Positions 1 through 7,507 of a DNA stretch of 36,787 bases are shown piece by piece. A program made the position numbers and the translations under genes. The notes beneath the pieces were generated by a model that saw only the letters and a list, made by a program, of their open reading frames with translations, was not told the DNA's origin and did no database searches. Source of the stretch: Bacteroidales bacterium (lineage in GTDB: Bacteria; Bacteroidota; Bacteroidia; Bacteroidales; WCHB1-69); contig JAISAD010000002.1 in NCBI GenBank assembly GCA_031266895.1, positions 1 through 36,787 on the forward strand, read 5' to 3'. Within the stretch, counting starts at the first letter, position 1. Each line of letters opens with the position of its first letter.

Positions 1-321
1 CTGGCGAGCAGACCCGCAGGGGGCACGGGATCGGCAAGGGGAGCAGCAGGGAGAGAGGACTTTTCAGCAGTTAAGGTGTCGCCCAATCCGGCACGCGAAT
101 ACTGCTCGTTCAGCTGGGACTTTGGCACGAGCGCTCAGGAGCATCATTTTCAGCTGAAAATCACGGATGCTTCCGGCAGGCTTATGCTTACCCAGCCGCT
201 CGAAGGAGCACAGGGTCAATGGGTTTGGGATACCAGAGTAGTTGCGCAAGGCAGTTATGCCTACAGCGTAACTAATGGCAGCGTTCAGTTGGGAAACGGG
301 AAAATTATAGTAGCGAAATAA
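1..321 (+). CDS. C-terminal fragment of a T9SS-exported protein
   Basis: The reading frame is open from the first base of the window and stops at 321, so the start lies outside. The visible 106 residues end in a type IX secretion sorting domain: the PNP motif (V-S-P-N-P-A) near residue 26, a DASGR segment, then a WDTRVVAQGSYAYSV stretch and a final KIIVAK. These match the usual Por-secretion tail pattern of PNP, D-x-x-G-R, G-x-Y and terminal lysines. Such tails direct proteins through the outer membrane and are cleaved at the surface. The stretch before the motif is rich in Gly, Ala and Ser and looks like a linker. The cargo domain is not in the window. It lies 25 bp upstream of the biotin carrier gene, a neighbour with no obvious functional link. 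Confidence 0.75.
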   Translation: MASRPAGGTGSARGAAGREDFSAVKVSPNPAREYCSFSWDFGTSAQEHHFQLKITDASGRLMLTQPLEGAQGQWVWDTRVVAQGSYAYSVTNGSVQLGNGKIIVAK

Positions 322-346
322 TAAAAATAATAAAATCTAATTTATA

Positions 347-799
347 ATGAAATCATTCAAATTCTCGATTAATGGCAACAAATATGCTGTGGACATTAAC
401 AGCATAGAGGGAAAAAACGTCGAATTAGAAGTAAACGGCACGCCTTATACCGTACAAATGGATAACGAAGCCGAAGTAGTGCAGAAAACCGTTAAACCGG
501 TGGTGAAAATTGCACAACCTGAACCACCGAAAGCAGCGCCGAAACCGGTATCCGTGCCACAAGCGCCGGCTGCAGCCAGAAGCGGTTACAGTATCAAATC
601 GCCTCTACCGGGCGTAGTACTTGATGTCTTTGTAAGGCAGGGCGACACCGTGAAACCGGGACAGCGTGTGCTCCTGCTGGAAGCCATGAAAATGGAAAAC
701 AACATTGATGCCGACAAAGAGGGCGTAGTAAAAGAGATAAAAGTACAGCGTAATGACTCCGTAATGGAAGGCGACGTTTTAATTATTATTGAAAATTAA
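347..799 (+). CDS. Biotin carboxyl carrier subunit of a Na+-translocating decarboxylase
   Basis: A 150-residue biotinyl protein. Residues 1-45 form a small beta-rich domain, 46-78 a Pro/Ala/Lys linker typical of carrier subunits, and 80-150 a biotinyl/lipoyl domain with the motif E-A-M-K-M-E-N; the biotin-accepting lysine is K115. In oxaloacetate or methylmalonyl-CoA decarboxylases the carrier moves the carboxyl group from the carboxyltransferase to the membrane beta subunit. The next gene, 11 bp downstream on the same strand, is that beta subunit, so this is a decarboxylase pair rather than acetyl-CoA carboxylase AccB. The carboxyltransferase (alpha) and small OadG-like subunits that usually precede it are not here; the upstream gene is a T9SS protein. 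Substrate (methylmalonyl-CoA, oxaloacetate or glutaconyl-CoA) cannot be decided from this sequence. Confidence 0.9.
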   Translation: MKSFKFSINGNKYAVDINSIEGKNVELEVNGTPYTVQMDNEAEVVQKTVKPVVKIAQPEPPKAAPKPVSVPQAPAAARSGYSIKSPLPGVVLDVFVRQGDTVKPGQRVLLLEAMKMENNIDADKEGVVKEIKVQRNDSVMEGDVLIIIEN

Positions 800-810
800 C
801 AGCTTGTAAA

Positions 811-1962
811 ATGAACTTTTTGGATTTTATAAAAAACGGACTGTTACAGTTCTTTAGTTACACCGGTTTTGCCAATTGTGAAGTCGGAAACATTATCATG
901 ATCATTGTAGGGATTATCTTTATCGCCTTAGCTATTATAAAGGAGTATGAACCCATGCTTTTAATTCCTATCGGACTCGGGATTATTGTGGGCAACATTC
1001 CTTTTACCGATGGTTTGCAAATTGGGGTTTACGAAGATGGTTCGGTACTCAACTACCTCTATTTCGGAGTGCTGAAAGGGGTGTATCCGCCACTGATATT
1101 CTTAGGTATTGGTGCTATGACCGACTTTTCTACCCTGATTTCCAACCCTAAATTGATTTTGATTGGAGCAGCTGCCCAGTTGGGTATTTTTGGCGCTTAC
1201 ATGCTTGCCCTGCTCCTGGATTTCAATCCTATGGAAGCTGCCTCAATCGGTATTATTGGCGGCGCTGACGGTCCTACGGCTATCTTTCTCTCATCAAAAT
1301 TGGCACCAAGCATGATGGGCGCTATCGCTATTTCAGCTTACTCTTACATGGCACTGGTGCCGGTAATTCAGCCGCCGGTAATGCGATTGCTCACCACCAA
1401 AAAAGAGCGTGTAATCCGTATGCGTCCGCCTCGCGTAGTATCACATCGCGAAAAAGTTATTTTTCCCCTGCTTTGCATTTTGCTTACCACTTTTCTAGTC
1501 CCCAGCGGGTTGCCATTACTGGGCATGCTTTTCTTTGGCAATTTATTGAAAGAGAGCGGTGTAACCAAACGTTTGGCGAACACGGCTGCCAATCCCCTGA
1601 TTGATATTGTTACTATCCTTATCGGTTTAACGGTTGGGGCCTCTACTCAAGCCAGCACATTCTTGAAAGTGGAATCTATCTTGATTTTTGCTTTGGGAGC
1701 AGCCTCTTTTATAATTGCTACGGCCGGTGGAGTATGTTTCGTTAAAATCTTCAATCTATTTTTGAAAGAGGGTAACAAGATTAATCCATTGATTGGAAAT
1801 GCCGGCGTATCGGCCGTACCCGACAGTGCTCGCGTATCGCAGGTAGAAGGATTAAAATACGACAAAACAAACTTCCTGCTTATGCACGCCATGGGGCCAA
1901 ATGTAGCCGGAGTTATTGGCAGTGCAGTCGCTGCAGGTATTCTGTTGAGTTTTCTGTACTAA
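811..1962 (+). CDS. Sodium ion-translocating decarboxylase subunit beta (OadB/MmdB/GcdB family)
   Basis: A 383-residue polytopic inner-membrane protein. It decarboxylates carboxybiotin and couples this to Na+ export. Family hallmarks visible: the segment FLGIGAMTDFSTLISNPK, the central motif G-I-I-G-G-A-D-G-P-T-A-I-F around residues 148-160 containing the conserved Asp of the ion site, a hydrophilic loop with RPPRVVSHREKVIFP, and the C-terminal NAGVSAVPDSARV and HAMGPNVAGVIGSA motifs. Length matches the family. It follows the carrier gene by 11 bp and is surely co-transcribed. Its stop codon overlaps the stop codon of the convergent hutI gene. I leave the symbol blank because oadB, mmdB and gcdB cannot be separated here. 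Confidence 0.93.
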   Translation: MNFLDFIKNGLLQFFSYTGFANCEVGNIIMIIVGIIFIALAIIKEYEPMLLIPIGLGIIVGNIPFTDGLQIGVYEDGSVLNYLYFGVLKGVYPPLIFLGIGAMTDFSTLISNPKLILIGAAAQLGIFGAYMLALLLDFNPMEAASIGIIGGADGPTAIFLSSKLAPSMMGAIAISAYSYMALVPVIQPPVMRLLTTKKERVIRMRPPRVVSHREKVIFPLLCILLTTFLVPSGLPLLGMLFFGNLLKESGVTKRLANTAANPLIDIVTILIGLTVGASTQASTFLKVESILIFALGAASFIIATAGGVCFVKIFNLFLKEGNKINPLIGNAGVSAVPDSARVSQVEGLKYDKTNFLLMHAMGPNVAGVIGSAVAAGILLSFLY

Positions 1963-3215
1963 ACAACAAACTGCCCGTTCAAAGCCACCCGCTCTACCTT
2001 GTTGCTGCCGAAAGCATAAGGCATAAACTCTATGGTAGAGACGGGTTTGGTGATAAAAAAGTTAGCTATTTTCCCTTTGGCTATTGATCCCAATCGGTCG
2101 CTGAGATCTAAAGCATAGGCTGTATTGATGGTTACTGCATTAAGCGCCTCTTCAGACAGCATTTTATACTTGATACAGCCCATGGAAAGAACAAGTTGCA
2201 TATTGCCGGATGGACACGAGCCGGGATTGAAATCGGAAGCCAATGCCACCGGCAAGCCAGCATCAATCATCTTCCTGACAGGGGCATAAACCATTCCCAG
2301 AAAGAATGCTGCTCCCGGCAATAGGGTAGGCATGGTTTCAGATTGAAGCAATGCTTCAATTTCGGCCTCACCGGTATATTCCAAATGATCAACCGAAAGG
2401 GCATTGTACTTCACTCCTGCCTGAATGCCGCCGGAATAATCAAGTTCATTGGCGTGTATTTTGGCTCTGAGGCCATATTTCATTCCCTGCATCAGGATGC
2501 GTTCGGTCTCCTCTACCGTAAAAAAGCCCTTATCGCAAAACACATCAATAAAATCGGCCAACTCTTCAGCCGCCACCATCGGGATCATTTCATTGATAAT
2601 CAGCTCCACATAGCAGTCTTGTCGGCCACGATACTCCACAGGTACAGCATGTGCGCCCAAGAAATTAGCCCGAATCGTGATAGGCGATTTCTCCTTTAAT
2701 TTCCTGATAACGCGCAGCATCTTCAATTCGTCTTCGGTAGAAAGGCCGTAGCCGCTCTTGATTTCTACCGCACCGGTACCCAGCGAAGCTATTTCTTCCA
2801 AGCGTTGCCATGCACTATCGAACAGCTCTTCTTCCGATGCCTCGTGCAGCCGTTGGGCCGAATTTAGGATACCACCGCCGCGCTTCGCTATCTCTTCATA
2901 GCTCAGACCCTTAATCTTATTGATATACTCTATTTCGCGACTGCCGGCATAGACCAAATGGGTGTGCGAATCACAAAAAGCAGGGAACACCATTTTTCCG
3001 GTAGCATCTACCTCGGTAAGCGACTCTTTAAGATTTTGCAACAGGACGGGCGAAAAAGCGCTCATCGCCCCAAATGCCTTAATCGTCTCACCCTCGGTGA
3101 GCAAAAAGGCATCTTGTATAGTATGCAATGTCTGCATATCCTTGCCGGCACGCCATACCGCCGGCTCCTCCTCTATTTGTACTAACTGTTTGATATTTTT
3201 AATTAATATAGCCAT
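1959..3215 (-). CDS. hutI: Imidazolonepropionase
   Basis: A 418-residue amidohydrolase that opens the imidazolone ring of 4-imidazolone-5-propanoate to N-formimino-glutamate, the third step of histidine degradation. Seen: metal-binding H84-x-H86 in CDSHTHLVYAGSRE, then SLGTGAVEIKSGYGLSTEDELKMLRVI, ANFLGAHAVP, KIHANELDYSGG, SVDHLEYTG and the late metal/substrate block ASDFNPGSCPSGNMQ, all diagnostic of HutI among amidohydrolases. Full length. ATG at 3215. No other hut gene (hutH, hutU, ftcD/hutG) is in the window, so the rest of the pathway must be elsewhere. It sits 14 bp behind the restriction endonuclease gene on the same strand and may be read from that transcript or from its own promoter inside it. 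The 3' end overlaps that of the decarboxylase beta gene. Confidence 0.96.
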   Translation of the reverse strand: MAILIKNIKQLVQIEEEPAVWRAGKDMQTLHTIQDAFLLTEGETIKAFGAMSAFSPVLLQNLKESLTEVDATGKMVFPAFCDSHTHLVYAGSREIEYINKIKGLSYEEIAKRGGGILNSAQRLHEASEEELFDSAWQRLEEIASLGTGAVEIKSGYGLSTEDELKMLRVIRKLKEKSPITIRANFLGAHAVPVEYRGRQDCYVELIINEMIPMVAAEELADFIDVFCDKGFFTVEETERILMQGMKYGLRAKIHANELDYSGGIQAGVKYNALSVDHLEYTGEAEIEALLQSETMPTLLPGAAFFLGMVYAPVRKMIDAGLPVALASDFNPGSCPSGNMQLVLSMGCIKYKMLSEEALNAVTINTAYALDLSDRLGSIAKGKIANFFITKPVSTIEFMPYAFGSNKVERVALNGQFVV

Positions 3216-3229
3216 ACTTATGTTATATG

Positions 3230-4033
3230 TTAATTTTTAAATCTTGCAAAATATTCGTCTATTTCCGGTCTTAATTCCATGCCGGCTTTTTCGAAACAAT
3301 CTAATAATTCTGTGTATGCGCCTCTTCCTCCGAGAAAATCCCAAAATTCTTCAGCAACTTTTAATTCGTGTTCAAGGTCAAGCATTCCCCGCATTGTCCA
3401 GCGATTATAAGGTTGCGGTTCGTATGGGTTGTAGGGTATAGCGATTATTGTTTGAATCTTTGCATCAGGATTGGTGGCCAATGTAACGGCAACCCATTCT
3501 AAAAGAGTGCGTTTAAACTCCTTAAATCCTCCTGCATTTGGCTTAGCTGTCTTAATATCAAACAAATAGATAGTGTCGTCGTGTCCAATTACCTTCAAAT
3601 CTACTTTTGTTGGTTTAACGGTTTTCATTTCGCCTTTTTGACAAACCTTTCTAATTGCTTCTATTTCTTCCGATTTACATGGTTCAGCAATCGCCGTTGT
3701 CAAATTATCCATTATATTTTGGATAATTTGTTGCGCCTCAGACGAAATAAGTTTCCCCGAAATTTGTTGTAACTCTGCATTGGCAAAATTCAAGAGCGCT
3801 AATGATTTAGCAACCGGCTCAAAAATAGTCGTTCCGAAATTCGTACTCAACGAATGAATAAACGAATATAAGGCAATCCTATCCTTCCCCAATAGTCGAA
3901 AATGAAATGGCATAGAGGCAGGTTCAGGGTTGTAATTCTGAAATTTATGGCGCAAACTATCTATTATAACTTGCTGAATCTGCAATTTTTGTTCTCTTAA
4001 TCCACTATATTGTTTTTCAAACATTTTCATCAT
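3230..4033 (-). CDS. Type II restriction endonuclease, TdeIII/MjaII-like
   Basis: A 267-residue protein with a PD-(D/E)XK nuclease core: D145 in KVDLKVIGHDD and D159-I-K161 in YLFDIKTAKPN, followed by GGFKEFKRTLLEWVAVTLATNP. The phrase DIKTAKPNAGGFKEFKR is the kind of sequence I associate with the MjaII/TdeIII restriction enzyme family, whose characterised members cut GGNCC; specificity here is inference. It directly follows a DNA methyltransferase gene with a TAATG stop/start overlap at 4033, the classic coupling of a type II R-M pair. Two further in-frame ATGs lie at 4030 and 4024. The pair is clearly more AT-rich than hutI or tex, which suggests horizontal acquisition. Confidence 0.8.
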   Translation of the reverse strand: MMKMFEKQYSGLREQKLQIQQVIIDSLRHKFQNYNPEPASMPFHFRLLGKDRIALYSFIHSLSTNFGTTIFEPVAKSLALLNFANAELQQISGKLISSEAQQIIQNIMDNLTTAIAEPCKSEEIEAIRKVCQKGEMKTVKPTKVDLKVIGHDDTIYLFDIKTAKPNAGGFKEFKRTLLEWVAVTLATNPDAKIQTIIAIPYNPYEPQPYNRWTMRGMLDLEHELKVAEEFWDFLGGRGAYTELLDCFEKAGMELRPEIDEYFARFKN

Positions 4034-5619
4034 TATTTTGCTTTCAAATGAAAAATACTCTCCGAGTATGCTGTTTTATCCTTTTCCGTTCTATTCAACA
4101 CAGGACGTTTGAATTGGTTTGCAATTTGCATTCCTGCTTTTTCGGCAATGGTTGGATACATATTATATTTGTCGTTTGCCACAAGAAAAATATCGTAATT
4201 ATCTGCCAAAAAGTACTTGCAATTATTCAAAACATCGGCAATTCCTTGAATATAACTTGTTTGTGCTTCTTTTTTCTGACCTTTGTAAAGCGGTCCGATC
4301 TCCAATTCATCTTTTCGCTCAAAGTCGAATAAATCGTAAGCATAGGCGTGTTGCTCGTGGTAGTCAATCAGTCCAACATAAGGCGGTGAAGAAAATATGC
4401 CTTTAATCTTCTTTTCTTCAAATAGTTGCTTAAACGCAGGATTGTTATGTCTGATTTGTTCATAAATATCCATGTTTCGACTATCGCCGGTTAAACAAAG
4501 CTGAAATGTGTCGGTTCTCAATTTGTTAAACTGCTGCAAACGCTTAACGGTATCTTTAGAATAGGTTTTCCACCATTTTATAATAGAAAAGAGAGGTTTA
4601 CACATCTTGCCGTGCTTATGGCAATAATAGGTCGTATGAATGGGTTTCAACAGGGTGGCCAAATCGGCATGTGTAGTTGCCCGGCAACTGCGCATGGTAC
4701 GACTTAAAATAATACTGACTATGCATTTGGTATTAATATTACTGATTTTTTTTATTTCGGAAAAAACGAAATCTATCTCATTTCTAATATGTTGCGAATA
4801 CCATTTATCTAAAAAGGCATTGTTGGGTTCCTGTTCTAACTGGATGTTATATTCTTGCACCAATCGTTTAAATACCGGCAAAAATAATTTTTCTTTTTCT
4901 AAAGCATATTCGAACTCATTGATTTCCCCATTTCTTAAACGGTATTTATATTCAGGAACAGGAAAATGTTGATTATTAAATTGATACAATTCTTGCAATA
5001 ATTTTTCCTCAAAATCAATAGCATTAGAACTCTTAACAAACTCCTGTAACAGCCGAGTAATTCTATCAATTTCATGTTGTAAATCAACAAGGTCATATCT
5101 GGTTATTTTACAATTGCTAATCAACGCATTAAAGGCCGAAATGTCAACCCCTATGGCATGCATCCCTAATTCGCAGGCCTGTACCATGGTTGTGCCGCTA
5201 CCAGAAAATGGGTCAAGAATAATATCCCCTTTTTTAAAATAAGTTTTTGTTTTAAATTTATCCGTATGTTCATCCAAAAAATACTCAACCAGTTGCGGAA
5301 TAAATTTCCCTTTATAAGGATGCAAGCGATGAACATGTTTCGTAGTTTCGGCCTCTTTATACTGATCAAACGACAGTGCCCAATTCAAATCAGCGCCCAA
5401 TTGTTCTCTAAAATTTATCTCTCGCGAGCCGTTGTAAGATTGATAGTAATTGCATAAATCCTCAAAAGCAATCCGAGTAGAGCCGTTTTCGCCGATTTTC
5501 TTTACGCGCCCATATTGAATTAAATAAGAAATGTTGGATGCGGTTACATTTTTCCCGGTATATTCGCTTGCCCACTGAGCGGCCTCTTTTATGGTAAATA
5601 GTCGGTTTGAATTAATCAT
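4033..5619 (-). CDS. DNA methyltransferase (probably N4-cytosine) with N-terminal helix-turn-helix
   Basis: From the ATG at 5619 the protein has 528 residues. The SAM-binding motif I is DPFSGSGTT (about residues 136-144) with GVDISAFN behind it; catalytic motif IV is S-P-P-Y (about 411-414) in GIFSSPPYVGLIDYH. SPPY with DPFSGSGTT is typical of m4C enzymes; N6-adenine cannot be excluded. About 270 residues separate the motifs, an unusually large insert that may hold the target-recognition region. Residues 5-50 (LFTIKEAAQWASEYTG...ASNISYLIQYGRVKKI) resemble a MerR/excisionase-like helix-turn-helix. A longer frame opens at 5679, but a TAnnTTTG promoter at 5634-5641 would leave that start untranscribed, so I use 5619. 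It protects DNA against the nuclease encoded next. Confidence 0.85.
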   Translation of the reverse strand: MINSNRLFTIKEAAQWASEYTGKNVTASNISYLIQYGRVKKIGENGSTRIAFEDLCNYYQSYNGSREINFREQLGADLNWALSFDQYKEAETTKHVHRLHPYKGKFIPQLVEYFLDEHTDKFKTKTYFKKGDIILDPFSGSGTTMVQACELGMHAIGVDISAFNALISNCKITRYDLVDLQHEIDRITRLLQEFVKSSNAIDFEEKLLQELYQFNNQHFPVPEYKYRLRNGEINEFEYALEKEKLFLPVFKRLVQEYNIQLEQEPNNAFLDKWYSQHIRNEIDFVFSEIKKISNINTKCIVSIILSRTMRSCRATTHADLATLLKPIHTTYYCHKHGKMCKPLFSIIKWWKTYSKDTVKRLQQFNKLRTDTFQLCLTGDSRNMDIYEQIRHNNPAFKQLFEEKKIKGIFSSPPYVGLIDYHEQHAYAYDLFDFERKDELEIGPLYKGQKKEAQTSYIQGIADVLNNCKYFLADNYDIFLVANDKYNMYPTIAEKAGMQIANQFKRPVLNRTEKDKTAYSESIFHLKAK

Positions 5620-5633
5620 TGTTATTCTGTTTA

Positions 5634-5641
5634 CAAAAATA
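5634..5641 (-). promoter_or_regulatory. -7 promoter element of the R-M operon
   Basis: TATTTTTG on the minus strand fits TAnnTTTG and sits 14 bp before the ATG at 5619. It argues for the shorter methyltransferase start. The transcript leader would be only about 10 nt. Confidence 0.55.
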
Positions 5642-5685
5642 TCACTGTGTAAAATTACGAAAAAATAGGCTCTCGTCATCGTTTA

Positions 5686-6891
5686 CTAATTCTGATTTTT
5701 TTTGCTGGATTTCAAATTTCCGATAGCTACTGCGGTCAAATAGAGCAGACAGGCTAAGGTTACGATAAAGGCATATCGGGGATGAATGCTGGCTGCCGCT
5801 CCGGTAAGCAACGGCACAAAAGCAGCTCCAACAATGGCAGTAATCATCAGTCCCGAAATTTCGTTAGTCTTTTCCGGCTTGTGCTCAATGCAGATTGAAA
5901 AAATGAGTGGAAAAATATTGGCAAATCCTACCCCAATCAGTATAAAACTGAGCCATGTTGTTACGGCATTGTAGGGCATAAAGAGCATCAAATTACCTAA
6001 AATGGATATTATTATTGTAGTAATTAAAAACAGGCTGGCTTTCATATAGCGTAATATCACACCCCCGAAAAAACGACCGAAAAAGAGAGCTAAAATCAGT
6101 ACAATATTGCCCATAGCAGGGCCAATCTCAGGATTATTCTCTTTTAGAATCGTGGGGATGCGATTGAACATGGAGGCTTCTGCACCGCAATAGAAAAAAA
6201 TAGCGAGGAACATCAGCAAAATATAAGGATCTTGCAGAGCTAATAGGCAGTTTTTGAATGTGGTAGGTTTTTCCGGATTACCCTCTTTGGCATTGGGGAC
6301 AAAGAGCAGTACCAAAAAGAGAGTGAGCAGTAATACTACAGCAAAAATAGGGAATAAAATCCGAAAACTAAGGTCTATCGTAATGCCGTTTTCCGGATTT
6401 TGTGCCGAAAACCATCCATATTTTACCAGTGAAGCGCCTATCAAAAGCAATATGAGCGAGGTAGAGAGCGTTCCGATGGCTTTAATAGCTTGTGCAAAAG
6501 AGAGATTGCTGGAATATTGTCCTGCTGCCGACACATCACGCATCAGCGGATTTCCTGACACCTGCAAAATGGTTGCACCTGCACCCATGAGCAGTACCGC
6601 CAGCAGAATAATGGGGAAATTGAAAGCCATTATCGGCAAAATAGCTCCCAGCAAAAAGAGTATCAGGCCAATAATCAGCATTTTCTTTTTGCCGATTATG
6701 GATTGCCGTACCCCCATAGGTACGGACAAAAGACCAAACATTAGCATCCCTGCAAAGGAGACCAGAGAAGCCATAAAAGGCGAAATGCGGAACGCACTTT
6801 CTACTACAGAAACCAATTGTCCGGCGGCATCGCCAAAACCCATGGCCAAAAAGACCAAAAAAACCGAAAAGAGCGATAGTGATTTTTTCAT
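5686..6891 (-). CDS. MFS transporter, fucose/glucose:H+ symporter (FHS)-like
   Basis: A 401-residue inner-membrane protein with about 12 hydrophobic segments and no signal peptide. The stretches GAGATILQVSGNPLMRD, SNLSFAQAIKAIGTLSTSL and FFYCGAEASMFNRIPTIL resemble the FHS branch (FucP/GluP-like) of the major facilitator superfamily, which imports sugars with protons; the substrate is not readable. I start at ATG 6891 (MKKSLSLF); the frame extends further upstream to 6948 but a TAnnTTTG element at 6922-6929 lies within that extension. It precedes the R-M genes on the same strand, with 66 bp and a separate promoter between them, so it need not be related to them or to hutI. Confidence 0.85.
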   Translation of the reverse strand: MKKSLSLFSVFLVFLAMGFGDAAGQLVSVVESAFRISPFMASLVSFAGMLMFGLLSVPMGVRQSIIGKKKMLIIGLILFLLGAILPIMAFNFPIILLAVLLMGAGATILQVSGNPLMRDVSAAGQYSSNLSFAQAIKAIGTLSTSLILLLIGASLVKYGWFSAQNPENGITIDLSFRILFPIFAVVLLLTLFLVLLFVPNAKEGNPEKPTTFKNCLLALQDPYILLMFLAIFFYCGAEASMFNRIPTILKENNPEIGPAMGNIVLILALFFGRFFGGVILRYMKASLFLITTIIISILGNLMLFMPYNAVTTWLSFILIGVGFANIFPLIFSICIEHKPEKTNEISGLMITAIVGAAFVPLLTGAAASIHPRYAFIVTLACLLYLTAVAIGNLKSSKKNQN

Positions 6892-6921
6892 TTTGTTAAA
6901 TTCAAATTCATTATTATTCGA

Positions 6922-6929
6922 CAAAAATA
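6922..6929 (-). promoter_or_regulatory. -7 promoter element of the MFS gene
   Basis: TATTTTTG on the minus strand, 30 bp before the ATG at 6891. It fits TAnnTTTG and supports the shorter start. Confidence 0.55.
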
Positions 6930-7013
6930 CGAAAAAAATATTTTGCATCGTAGAATGCTGATTATCAATGTAATTATTTAATAGGTGATTGTTTTTGAAA
7001 AGCCAGCTCCTGC

Positions 7014-7084
7014 CAAAAAGGAGTAATTGTACCTTTTTGATGATATTGTACTTTCCATTATTAAGACAAATTTCAATTTGTCTT
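7014..7084. repeat. Two adjacent inverted repeats
   Basis: 7014-7021 (CAAAAAGG) is repeated inverted at 7032-7039 (CCTTTTTG) with a 10-bp spacer. 7063-7072 (AAGACAAATT) is repeated inverted at 7075-7084 (AATTTGTCTT) with a 2-bp spacer. Neither is followed by a T run, so they look more like operators or cruciforms than terminators. Confidence 0.6.
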
Positions 7085-7407
7085 CTGCTATTCCTTTGCC
7101 CGTTTAGCCATTTCTTTATTTCCCTGTCCTTTTAATTTTTTCCTGTTTCTGCAAAAATAACACTTTAATCAGGGAACTCATTTTGGGGAATATTGCAGTT
7201 TTGCATGGTATCCTTTCCGGCTATTATATATTGACGGCAGAATTATTTTATAGTAGGATATGAAATAGTGGAGGAAATAGTAAAAAGAAACATCCTTTTT
7301 ATTGCTTAGATTTCATGTAATCATTTGAATAGTAAATAGATGTATATATGCGAATAAATTTTACAAAGGCAATATAGAAAAAAATAGCATGTTGCTAAAA
7401 ATTATCC

Positions 7408-7415
7408 TATTTTTG
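7408..7415 (+). promoter_or_regulatory. -7 promoter element before DUF1015 gene
   Basis: TATTTTTG fits TAnnTTTG. It lies 92 bp before the ATG at 7508; no clear -33 TTG at the right distance. Confidence 0.5.
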
Positions 7416-7507
7416 CAGCAGTTTTCAAGCAGGATTAATGGGGCTTCGTCTCGGTTTGAAAAAAGAAGAAACAGCATTTTGAAGTCCCCAAAAATACAAA
7501 TATAATT

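Larger units (their letters stand above)
6892..7507. other. 616-bp intergenic region between divergent genes
   Basis: AT-rich, no convincing ORF or RNA gene. It contains the promoter of the MFS gene on the left, two inverted repeats in the middle (7014-7084) and a plus-strand TAnnTTTG element at 7408 on the right, leaving a leader of nearly 90 nt before the DUF1015 start. Confidence 0.6.

Noticed and set aside
4033..5679. Longer methyltransferase start at 5679
   Set aside because: The extra 20 residues are not domain-like and the start would lie upstream of the promoter at 5634-5641.
6254..6961. 235-codon ORF antisense to the MFS gene
   Set aside because: No membrane or domain pattern; the opposite frame is a clear transporter.
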